From positions 1 to 64,000 of the forward strand of contig CACYAW010000004.1 in assembly GCA_902772455.1 (NCBI GenBank): DNA of 64,000 bases, read 5' to 3'. The translations under genes were made by a program, and so were the position numbers. Within the stretch, counting starts at the first letter, position 1. Every line of letters starts with the position of its first letter. Under the pieces are notes generated by a model. That model did no database searches, was not told the DNA's origin, and saw only the letters and a list, made by a program, of their open reading frames with translations. Source of the DNA: an uncultured Bacteroidales bacterium (GTDB lineage: Bacteria > Bacteroidota > Bacteroidia > Bacteroidales > Muribaculaceae). Positions 24,170 through 32,196 of this stretch are shown here, piece by piece.

Positions 24170-26497
24170 TTAACGGATTACAGCTATCTTGGTCACCACA
24201 GCATTACCGCTGCCGTTAGCCTGAGAACAGAAGACGAGATAGACACCAGTCTTGACCTGGTTGCCATACTGGTCACAGCAGTCCCAAGTAACCATTCCGC
24301 CCGTGGACTTCATCTGTGCCAACACATTGCCGCTGGCATCGGCAATCTTCACCAGGGAGTTATCCATCAGCCCCTTGATGGTCACGTTGCCGCCATACTC
24401 GGGACGCACAGGGTTCGGATAAGCGTAGATGTTACTATAGTTAGGCTCGGCAGGACTGGAGTCACTGAAGTACTCATAGAAGCCTTCGGGAGTCGTCACA
24501 TACACCGAGTTGCTGCTGGGATCACAGCACACCTTATAAATAGTGTTAGAACCCAGCGGACTGTTGGTTGGGTTGAATCGATTAATGATTTGTGAACCAT
24601 CAGAGCTGACAAGGAACAACCCCGAAGTCTCAGTGCCAATCCACTTGCGGTTAGCACCATCCACTGCGACATCATTAACCTGAATGCCATCCATCAACCG
24701 GTCGGCATAGCCGGTGCCATCGTTGCGGGGCACCTTGGGCCGTACTACCGAGAATCCGCTCTCCGAGAATGCTTGTGCAGGATTGAACATACAGATACCT
24801 TCGCTCGTTCCCATCCACACCATGCCGTTAAGGTCCTCGGTAAGGCACTTGATGTTGGTCCACGACACACTCAGCCCATCTTGGTCGATAAACTTATTGA
24901 ATACCTTTGGCTCATACTGCGTTGTAGTCTCGCCGTTAGAATTCCAAATCACCAAGGGCCTCTCAAATTCACCGTCGGCAAACAACTTGATGTCGTACTT
25001 GCTATTGCGGGTTGAGATAAAGCGGCTGCGCCATGAAGTAGCTCCCGTGTAGATGCTATTAATGGTGGGTAGCACCCAATCATTAATTTCAGTCTGCTCA
25101 AGTTTAGCCTTTGCGGCAGGAAGCACCATCACAGGGTGCTCCTTGTTTTCAAAAGGCTGCAACACCCAAACGTTGCCATTTCGGTCAACACTAGTGACTG
25201 GGTACATCGCACCCTGCGACTTCATCAAGGGACTGTTGTCCTTGTTATAGATCTGGACAATCTCATTATCGACGACTTTGAGCAAGCCATAGCGGAATGT
25301 GCCCAAGAAATAAGTATTGGGGGCATCTGGAAGAAATTCCAGCCAGAACGAGCCATCAAGTGGGTTGCCGTTTGTTGGGACACCCTCAGGAGTCACATCG
25401 GCCCACTTCATGCCGTCATAAGTATTCACTGCCGTCGGGGATGCCGTATTCAGAACACCGTTAGCGGCAGTATTGGAAACAAAGAGTTTATCCTGGTCCT
25501 GATTATATGTCATCCAGAAAGGAGTTGCAAAAGACAGCGCGTTGGGCATATAATAATTCTGTGAGACCTGTAGGTGCAAACCCTGTTTGCCTACAGCCCA
25601 CAACTCACCATTACCCTCACGATTAGCACTGCACAGCTCGCCGTTGTCACTGATCACCTCAAGGTCGAAGCCGTCCTTATTGGCTTTGTAGCATTTGCTT
25701 TGTTCGGGTACATTAATCAGCAATCCATCCAATGTGCTCTGCACATCATTTGCGGGTTTCTCGACAACAGGCTGCGAACTGAAAGTCGCATTATCGTTCT
25801 CGTCAAGAGTCATCGTGACACGGTATGTAGTATCTGCGATGCAGTAAAAGGCGTTATCATTAATGGGCCAAAAACGGCATTTTTTCTGGAGCGTTTCAGT
25901 CTTGAACGAGGTCAGTTTCTCATAGTACTTGCCTGCTTCGCCATAGTAGAAGGCATCGTCCGTGGAGATGAGCAAAGTCTCGCCCACCTGAGCCACCGAA
26001 CACAAAGCCTTGCCATACTGACGCGACTCCTTAACCACCATCTTTTTGTCATCGATAACCACATAGCCAAAGTCTGTGGCTAAGTACATCAAGCCAGGAG
26101 CAAAAGTGACATCGTTGATCGTCCTGCTCGTACTGAGTATCGCATCTTTTATCTCAGGCATATTCACGACAGCTCCATCACTCAGGATGACATCGATATT
26201 GGAGTTGTTGTACACGACCACCAAATAGTCCTTGTCACTATTGTAATAGATGTTGGCGATACTCATGTCGCTCAACTCGTTCACCTTGCTCAAGGACTCA
26301 TTCTCTTCGGTGGATTTATCCAAACGAAAAAGATCGTTATCCGACAGGTAATAAACCCACTGACGACCCTCAACGACGGCTTTCAATTGATCGCCGACGA
26401 ATGACGGGTGATACATCCAGTCACCAACAGCGTTCTGGGCGACAACGTTTAGAGCCAACGTCATCGCTAACAGCAAAAATATCTTCTTCATTGTCAT
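24170..26497 (-). CDS. PorZ-like beta-propeller protein with C-terminal sorting-type domain (paralogue 1)
   Basis: 775 residues, nearly the length of P. gingivalis PorZ (about 776). The signal peptide is MKKIFLLLAMTLALNVVAQ (ATG at 26497 or 26491). PorZ-type layout: N-terminal propeller (about 25-330; WVYYLSDNDLFRLDKST, IANIYYNSDKDYLVVVYNNS, VTFAPGLMYLATDFGYVVID), second propeller with KWIGTETSGLFLVSSDGSQI, and a final 85-residue Ig-like domain of the T9SS CTD type (YAYPNPVRPEYGGNVTIKGL, ending KIAVIR). PorZ in P. gingivalis binds anionic LPS in the T9SS attachment complex. This copy is the most diverged of the four and could be the orthologue of canonical PorZ; that needs a tree. Confidence 0.8.
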   Translation of the reverse strand: MTMKKIFLLLAMTLALNVVAQNAVGDWMYHPSFVGDQLKAVVEGRQWVYYLSDNDLFRLDKSTEENESLSKVNELSDMSIANIYYNSDKDYLVVVYNNSNIDVILSDGAVVNMPEIKDAILSTSRTINDVTFAPGLMYLATDFGYVVIDDKKMVVKESRQYGKALCSVAQVGETLLISTDDAFYYGEAGKYYEKLTSFKTETLQKKCRFWPINDNAFYCIADTTYRVTMTLDENDNATFSSQPVVEKPANDVQSTLDGLLINVPEQSKCYKANKDGFDLEVISDNGELCSANREGNGELWAVGKQGLHLQVSQNYYMPNALSFATPFWMTYNQDQDKLFVSNTAANGVLNTASPTAVNTYDGMKWADVTPEGVPTNGNPLDGSFWLEFLPDAPNTYFLGTFRYGLLKVVDNEIVQIYNKDNSPLMKSQGAMYPVTSVDRNGNVWVLQPFENKEHPVMVLPAAKAKLEQTEINDWVLPTINSIYTGATSWRSRFISTRNSKYDIKLFADGEFERPLVIWNSNGETTTQYEPKVFNKFIDQDGLSVSWTNIKCLTEDLNGMVWMGTSEGICMFNPAQAFSESGFSVVRPKVPRNDGTGYADRLMDGIQVNDVAVDGANRKWIGTETSGLFLVSSDGSQIINRFNPTNSPLGSNTIYKVCCDPSSNSVYVTTPEGFYEYFSDSSPAEPNYSNIYAYPNPVRPEYGGNVTIKGLMDNSLVKIADASGNVLAQMKSTGGMVTWDCCDQYGNQVKTGVYLVFCSQANGSGNAVVTKIAVIR

Positions 26498-26550
26498 GTA
26501 TCTTTATCGACTTGTAATATAATAACGAAAAGACCTTCTGGAAATTGTGT

Positions 26551-27009
26551 TTAGTAACCGAGAGAGACCTGTTTCTCGCTGGTGGACGCGGCATCATAGG
26601 TAAACGATGCCCAACGGCTTGTGACCTGGCTCTCGTAACGGATGCGGTACTTGATGGGGCGCAAGCATTTGACCGTGACTTCTCCCTTGCATGGCACACC
26701 GATGACGCCACGACGCTTGACACCCTTCTTCTCAAGTATGGTGCATTCATCATCCCTGATGGTGAACACGAGATTGACGGTTTCTTCTTCACCCAGCATT
26801 AACCCATCGCGGGAAATGAGGACCCGCCCGCCTCCGACATACTTCATACGCAAGACATCATCGTCAATTTCTTCATCGGCTGGAGTTGTCAGCAACTGCA
26901 CGATATGCGTGCTTGCAGGCCCCTTGTCCCGGTGTCCCATGAGCAAGGCCACCAGCGCCATGGCTACTACAAATGCCAGCGTGTAGAATTCGGGTGAGTT
27001 CAAGTCCAT
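26551..27009 (-). CDS. Conserved hypothetical protein with one N-terminal membrane helix
   Basis: 152 residues. One hydrophobic helix (FYTLAFVVAMALVALLMG, about residues 7-24) is followed by a soluble domain of alternating strands with many charged residues (MKYVGGGRVLISRDGLMLGE, VNLVFTIRDDECTILEKKGV, EVTVKCLRPIKYRIRYES). No motif is recognised; it looks like a small periplasmic beta domain tethered to the inner membrane. The start lies directly at the stop of the AlgX-like gene (2 bases between) and 53 bases before the PorZ-like gene, so it is embedded in the surface-glycan operon and is probably part of that function. Confidence 0.65.
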   Translation of the reverse strand: MDLNSPEFYTLAFVVAMALVALLMGHRDKGPASTHIVQLLTTPADEEIDDDVLRMKYVGGGRVLISRDGLMLGEEETVNLVFTIRDDECTILEKKGVKRRGVIGVPCKGEVTVKCLRPIKYRIRYESQVTSRWASFTYDAASTSEKQVSLGY

Positions 27010-27011
27010 AG

Positions 27012-28046
27012 CTACTTGAGTTTCTTGATGATTTCGCCGGCAATCAGTCGGGAAGAAGCCGGTGACCAGTGGGTATCATTAAACAGATAGACATCCTTGA
27101 CACCTTGCTTGACATAGGGGAGCAAAACTTGCTTGGAAAAAACAAAGTGATCCAGTTCAGGAGCCATCCATTGCTGCAAGTCCTCATTCAAGGTCTTGGC
27201 TGGATAAGGATTGTCAATAATGTAATCCTGGTACAAGTCATATTTGTCACCAGCGACAAGCATGATGACATTGACGCCTCGCTCCTTGGCCACCCTAATC
27301 ACCTGCTGGTAAGAATCGATGATTCTTTCTCGGCTCTTGCTGGAGACGTCAAAACCCATCTCGACATCCTCACGGTAGAAATACAACTGGTCGGGTTGCG
27401 CGCCACCAAAGACTGGACGCGACAACTGCACCTTGAAAATCGGGTTGGCGCCGAACAGGTGATAAAACAGAAAGTCCTTCACACGCAGCAGTGGGCTTGC
27501 TTCCTGCTTGGGGGCAGGAGCGGCGTTAGCGTCCCGTTCCGGACGTGGTATTGTGGTATGGGTGGTCACGAAGCCATCATGACGAGGCACCAGGTAGCGT
27601 TCCACCTCCTGCACGACCAGGTTCTTGACGTGCGTCGAGTCGATACATCCCAGGTTCAAGATATCATAAGCAATTTGAATAGGGCTGGACAAGGTGGGAT
27701 CATGAGGAGTGAACACAATCACCTTGCGGCCACTATCATGGGCCAGGAAATTCACATAATCACCTTCCTTGCCCACTCCACCGCCATGCGAGAATGAGTC
27801 GCCGATGACCAGGATGTCGCAAGTGTCCTGACGCAACAGGCTATCGTCATCCTGTCCCATGTAATAGACCGACGGCAACCGATAGGCACAAATGGAGTCG
27901 GTATATTCCGGCCCGCTGTTGATGAGGCCCAACCGCATCAAGTCTCCCGAATTGTCATTGGTTATCCACAAATAAACCGCCATCCCGACAAAGAACAGCC
28001 AGACGGGCAACACGGTGTAGGATATGTTAATGAGAAATTTGCGCAT
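27012..28046 (-). CDS. AlgX/AlgJ-like SGNH-type protein
   Basis: 344 residues. A signal anchor (about 7-29, SYTVLPVWLFFVGMAVYLWI) puts the body in the periplasm. The SGNH/AlgX block I is visible as ILVIGDSFSHGG (nucleophile Ser) and the catalytic Asp-His pair as FNDTHWSPASSR near the C-terminus. Proteins of this kind work with an MBOAT membrane acyltransferase and transfer acetyl groups to polysaccharides. The MBOAT gene lies 5 bases upstream in the same operon, exactly as in alginate or teichoic-acid acylation systems. The acceptor glycan here is not known. Confidence 0.82.
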   Translation of the reverse strand: MRKFLINISYTVLPVWLFFVGMAVYLWITNDNSGDLMRLGLINSGPEYTDSICAYRLPSVYYMGQDDDSLLRQDTCDILVIGDSFSHGGGVGKEGDYVNFLAHDSGRKVIVFTPHDPTLSSPIQIAYDILNLGCIDSTHVKNLVVQEVERYLVPRHDGFVTTHTTIPRPERDANAAPAPKQEASPLLRVKDFLFYHLFGANPIFKVQLSRPVFGGAQPDQLYFYREDVEMGFDVSSKSRERIIDSYQQVIRVAKERGVNVIMLVAGDKYDLYQDYIIDNPYPAKTLNEDLQQWMAPELDHFVFSKQVLLPYVKQGVKDVYLFNDTHWSPASSRLIAGEIIKKLK

Positions 28047-28051
28047 GACAG

Positions 28052-29497
28052 TCAGAACTGGAAATAGATAAACGTTTGTACCTGGCCCGCGAAATAGAAA
28101 ATCAGGAACACAAGGGCTGCATATAGCGCCAGGCGCACAGGACGCAGGGATAGCACACGGTAGCCGTCAATCTGCAGCACGTGCTGCTTCTCACGCTGCA
28201 ACCACTCGACAAGCAGCAGTGCCGCACACCACAGCAGCATCGTCGCCATCCTCATGGTCAAGCCATGATAGTTGAACAACGAATGCGAGAACAGTCGTGA
28301 CACAAATTCACTGAAGGACGCAAAGTCTGGAGCACGGAACAGTATCCAGCCAAAGTTGACGAGCAGGAAGGTTACCACCATAGCCGTGAGTTCTCTGAAC
28401 GAGGGCAACCAACGTCCATGGGCAACGGTGTCCTTGTGGCTTTTGGAGCCCAACAGGATAAGGGGAATGAAAAGCAAGGCATGATAGAGGCCCCACAAGA
28501 CAAACGTCCAGTCGGCACCATGCCACAAACCGCTCAACGAGAACACAACGATCGTGTTCAGCACTGTGCGGCCACGGGAACAACGGCTGCCGCCCAGCGG
28601 GAAATAAACATACTGTGTGAACCACCCCATCAATGTGATGTGCCAGCGGCGCCAAAACTCGCGCACGTTGCGGGAAAAATAGGGGACCTTGAAATTCGTG
28701 GTCAGCCTGATGCCGAACAGCTTGGCGCACCCGATGGCAATATCGCTGTAGCCCGAGAAGTCGGCATAGATCTGGAATGTGAACAGCAATGAGCAGACAA
28801 ACAGCATCAGACCCGTTGCCGAATCCAGTCCATTCCATGTCTGGTTCACCACCTCGGCACACCCATCGGCGATAATAAGTTTCTTGAAAAAGCCCCATAA
28901 CATCTGGCGCAGGCCATCAACTGCACGACCATAGTCAAAACGGCGCGCCGTCAACATCTGCGGCAGCAGGTTGGTAGCACGCTCGATGGGACCAGCCACC
29001 AGCTGCGGGAAAAAGCTGATGAACGAGAAAAAAGCAACGATGTCCCTTGTAGGCTCAATCCTACGGGCATACACGTCGATGGAATAACTCAATGCCTGAA
29101 AAGTATAAAAACTGATACCCACCGGCAGGATGATATTGAGCGTGGGCCAGTCCACCATAACGCCCATTGCCGACAAAACCGCCTGAAGGCTGCCAGCAAA
29201 GAAGTTAAAATACTTGAACGTTGCGAGGATGCCTAGGTTGAGCACAATGTTTGCCGCGCTAACAGCACGTTGCGCCCGTCGGTTCCCATCATAATGCTTG
29301 ATGAGCAAACCGCTGGCAAAACTGCTCAACGACGTGATGACGATGAGAATGAGAAAACGCCAATCCCACCAGCCATAGAACACATAGCTAGCGACAAGGA
29401 TGAGCAGGTTCTGCCACCTCAGTTGCTTGAAAACAAACCAGTAGAGCAAAAACACCACCGGCAAAAAAATCATAAATGTGAACGAGTTGAATAACAT
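28052..29497 (-). CDS. MBOAT family O-acyltransferase (AlgI/DltB-like)
   Basis: 481 residues with about eleven membrane helices. The MBOAT pattern is complete: LFNSFTFMIFLPVVFLLYWF at the N-terminus, LPVGISFYTFQALSYSIDVY, FFPQLVAGPIERA, FQIYADFSGYSDIAIG, VREFWRRWHITLMGW, and the catalytic His in SLSGLWHGADWTFVLWG. Such proteins move acyl groups, usually acetyl, across the inner membrane to periplasmic partners. Its partner is probably the AlgX-like protein encoded 5 bases downstream. The gene starts only 22 bases after the terminator of the preceding PorZ-like gene and I see no own promoter, so it may depend on read-through. Confidence 0.93.
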   Translation of the reverse strand: MLFNSFTFMIFLPVVFLLYWFVFKQLRWQNLLILVASYVFYGWWDWRFLILIVITSLSSFASGLLIKHYDGNRRAQRAVSAANIVLNLGILATFKYFNFFAGSLQAVLSAMGVMVDWPTLNIILPVGISFYTFQALSYSIDVYARRIEPTRDIVAFFSFISFFPQLVAGPIERATNLLPQMLTARRFDYGRAVDGLRQMLWGFFKKLIIADGCAEVVNQTWNGLDSATGLMLFVCSLLFTFQIYADFSGYSDIAIGCAKLFGIRLTTNFKVPYFSRNVREFWRRWHITLMGWFTQYVYFPLGGSRCSRGRTVLNTIVVFSLSGLWHGADWTFVLWGLYHALLFIPLILLGSKSHKDTVAHGRWLPSFRELTAMVVTFLLVNFGWILFRAPDFASFSEFVSRLFSHSLFNYHGLTMRMATMLLWCAALLLVEWLQREKQHVLQIDGYRVLSLRPVRLALYAALVFLIFYFAGQVQTFIYFQF

Positions 29498-29518
29498 ATC
29501 ACATCATAATTGGCTGTT

Positions 29519-29554
29519 AAAAAAGGAGGGCATGCGGCTATGGCATACCCTCCT
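29519..29554 (-). terminator. Terminator of PorZ-like paralogue 2
   Basis: On the minus strand AGGAGGGTATGC pairs with GCATGCCCTCCT (29524-29535 with 29543-29554; 12 pairs, one G-T) and a run of six T (29519-29524) follows. It is 43 bases after the stop at 29597. Confidence 0.85.
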
Positions 29555-29596
29555 GTCTGTAATTTCTCAAGCAAAGGGATACCCCTATGTCGTTTT

Positions 29597-31942
29597 TTAC
29601 TTGATAATCCTTATCGTCACTTGAGGCGCGCCTGTAATGTCGGGGGCTCCGCCCTGAGCAGCATAGATATTATAGCTTCCTGTTGCCACTCGCTCGCCAT
29701 TGTCTGCGCTACCGTCCCACAGGGCACTTCCCGTCACAGGACCCAGCTGAGTCACGATATGGCCTTCACGGTCGGTGATGGTGATATAGGTATTCTCCAT
29801 CAGGCCGGCAATTTTCACATAACCCGTGAAGTCGGGCTCAACCGGATCAGGGAAGGCATACATACCGTCGAAGTTCAGTGCAGCGGCATCACCCTCGGCG
29901 ACATACTCAGCAAAACCATTGTCGGTGAACACATAGACACGCTCATTGACCGTGTCACATTCCACCGAGTAAACCATGTTGCTGGGCAGGTCACTGTTGT
30001 CTGTCGTGAAGTGGTTATAGATCTCGCTGCCATCGGGCGAAACAAAGTACACACCGTCGTCGGTAGCCAGCCACTTCTTGTTGTCGCGGGTAACACCTAC
30101 GTCAAACACACTATAGCCCTCGCACAGGACACCCTTGCCCTCGGAGGACTTGGTCACAAACGGGCGGACAGCCTTAGGCTGCTCATCATACACCACATCA
30201 GGATCAAACATAAAGACGCCTCCAGTGTGGCCTACCCACACGTAACCTTCATTATCCTGCTCCAGGTGGTTGACATAAGTCCATTCAACAAGACGGCCAT
30301 CCTGGTCGATGAAACGGCTAATATTCACCAAACGGTAGTTATCGATTGTAGGATCCACCTCACCGTTGTCCCAGCAGAAGAGTTCGCCATTGCCTGGACC
30401 ATCAGGCCAGTCACCATCGATAAATATCTTGATATTGTTCTTCTTGCTCACCAGCAAACGGGAGCGCTGCATGTCGCCAGTGTTCAGGGCCGACATCCCG
30501 CTAGGGACAAACCAATCGGACTTGGTAGCTGTAGTCTTGGCAAACTTCTCGGCAGGCAGAACCGCAACAGGAGCGGCAGAATTGCCATAAGAGCAAACAA
30601 TCCACAAGTTTCCATAGACGTCAAAGGCAGGAGTAGGTTTGTACGTACCCATCTGGGCATTACTCTTAGTATAAGTGGTTGTCAACACATTGTCAGTCAC
30701 TTTGTGCATACCCTTGCTCCAACTGCCGCGCACATAGGTTGTCGGCATCAACGGACTGAATTCAAAAGCATAAGCGCCACCAGCAGCGGAGTAGGCCGTA
30801 GCAGTGGACCATTTTGTGCCATCATAGGTATTGATGACATTGGCAATGGATGTCGAGTTGTTATTGATCTTGGCGATGGGGCCCGACACGGCTGCATAAA
30901 GCAAGTCCATAGCCGCGTTATACTTCAACCAATAAGGTTGGTCGGTCGTCAACGAATTAATCTTGTAATAGGCAGTAGAGCCATTGATGTGCAGGCCGTT
31001 GGCATCAAGAATCCACACCGTGCCGTCACCATTGGGATCAGACGATGCAAAGCTGATGACCGTACCCTGCTTGGTAGCCACATGACCGGTCTCATCGATC
31101 GTGTAGTAGTAAGTCTGGCCCTCAAAATTAGCGACATAGCCAGTTGGGGTTTTCTGCACACAGGTGGGAAGTGCTCCCGATATCAACGTGGTCAATGCAG
31201 GGGTTTCCTGCGAGAAGTCATAAAAGTATAACCTTGAATTGCTCATCAGGAATGCTGATTGATCATCAATCGGATACAACTTGGCTCCCGCGAAAGTACC
31301 ACTCCTCTTGTTGTAAGTGTTGATGGGATCATCGGCATCAGGATCACCATAATAGGTGTAAGAATCAGACAAAATAACCAGATTCTCACCAATTTTTGCC
31401 ACCGAGTTGACAGTGACGGTATTGCGCACCTCCACACTCCTGATAATCGACAGCGTGCTCTCATCAATAATCGCAAAGCCATATCCCATAGCAACGTAGG
31501 CCCTGCCATCAGTAAAGGTGATATCACGGATTTCCTTGCCCACATAATTGGTCAATTCACCACTTTCCAGCGTGTAGTCATGCACCGGCACCAGTACGTC
31601 TTTGACTCCATTGATATTGGTCACCTTGCCGTCAGCATCAATCACATCGATATTGGAACTGGCATAAGCAACAAAGAGCAACCTGTTCTGCCAATCATAA
31701 TAGATTTGCGAGATCTGGTTGTCCGATAACTTGTTCTGACGGTTCAGCGCCACCGTCGTCAACGTGGCTTTATCGAACTCAAACAGGCGGTCGCTGTTCA
31801 AATAATAGACCTTGTCACCAGTGTCAAAGACATTCTGGATCTTCTTGGTCATAAAATAATTGTGAATCTTCCATGTGCTTGCACTGGCAGTGGCAACAGC
31901 CATCACCATAAGCATCAGGAAAACGAAATGTTTCTTAGTCAT
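29597..31942 (-). CDS. PorZ-like beta-propeller protein (paralogue 2)
   Basis: 781 residues. Signal peptide (KKHFVFLMLMVMAVATASAS); the ATG at 31942 is chosen because it gives this peptide. Same architecture as paralogue 1: N-terminal propeller (KVYYLNSDRLFEFDKATL, ISQIYYDWQNRLLFVAYASS, ITFTDGRAYVAMGYGFAIID), second propeller with VWVGHTGGVFMFDP and KWLATDDGVYFVSPDGSEI, and a CTD-like Ig domain (YAFPDPVEPDFTGYVKIAGL, ending TIRIIK). Very similar to paralogue 3, including identical runs across the last 90 residues, hence a recent duplication. The protein should be exported; whether it joins the T9SS or binds a different glycan is unknown. It is probably a single-gene transcript (own -7 box, own terminator). 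Confidence 0.82.
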   Translation of the reverse strand: MTKKHFVFLMLMVMAVATASASTWKIHNYFMTKKIQNVFDTGDKVYYLNSDRLFEFDKATLTTVALNRQNKLSDNQISQIYYDWQNRLLFVAYASSNIDVIDADGKVTNINGVKDVLVPVHDYTLESGELTNYVGKEIRDITFTDGRAYVAMGYGFAIIDESTLSIIRSVEVRNTVTVNSVAKIGENLVILSDSYTYYGDPDADDPINTYNKRSGTFAGAKLYPIDDQSAFLMSNSRLYFYDFSQETPALTTLISGALPTCVQKTPTGYVANFEGQTYYYTIDETGHVATKQGTVISFASSDPNGDGTVWILDANGLHINGSTAYYKINSLTTDQPYWLKYNAAMDLLYAAVSGPIAKINNNSTSIANVINTYDGTKWSTATAYSAAGGAYAFEFSPLMPTTYVRGSWSKGMHKVTDNVLTTTYTKSNAQMGTYKPTPAFDVYGNLWIVCSYGNSAAPVAVLPAEKFAKTTATKSDWFVPSGMSALNTGDMQRSRLLVSKKNNIKIFIDGDWPDGPGNGELFCWDNGEVDPTIDNYRLVNISRFIDQDGRLVEWTYVNHLEQDNEGYVWVGHTGGVFMFDPDVVYDEQPKAVRPFVTKSSEGKGVLCEGYSVFDVGVTRDNKKWLATDDGVYFVSPDGSEIYNHFTTDNSDLPSNMVYSVECDTVNERVYVFTDNGFAEYVAEGDAAALNFDGMYAFPDPVEPDFTGYVKIAGLMENTYITITDREGHIVTQLGPVTGSALWDGSADNGERVATGSYNIYAAQGGAPDITGAPQVTIRIIK

Positions 31943-32028
31943 ATCGCATTTATTTTTTGTTGCACCTGTCAAAATATAATATATTGACCAACAGAGGATT
32001 ATCGTTAAAAAACCAACAAAATCCTCTC

Positions 32029-32050
32029 AATCAAACCCCAAAGTTATAAA
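32029..32050 (-). promoter_or_regulatory. Conserved leader/promoter block of PorZ-like paralogue 2
   Basis: On the minus strand it contains TAACTTTG (32039-32046), a good -7 box; no TTTG is at the right -33 distance. The 22-base block is the same as that at 37053-37074 except for two bases. Further upstream both regions also share CTTAAAAATTGC (plus strand), next to the preceding terminator. Confidence 0.55.
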
Positions 32051-32120
32051 TAATGATGGAAAAACGCGGCATTTCGGTCCGAAGAACAGACTAAAATTAT
32101 TCTTAAAAATTGCAAAAACA

Positions 32121-32170
32121 AAAAAACTCTCAGAAGCAAGTACACGAGATTAGGTACTTGCTTCTGAGAG
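32121..32170 (-). terminator. Terminator of PorZ-like paralogue 3
   Basis: A 17-base perfect stem (32127-32143 with 32154-32170; CTCTCAGAAGCAAGTAC) followed on the minus strand by six T. It ends transcription of the 34.6-37.0 kb genes. Confidence 0.93.
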
Positions 32171-32196
32171 GGTTCCCACAGGTTATGGATATCACA

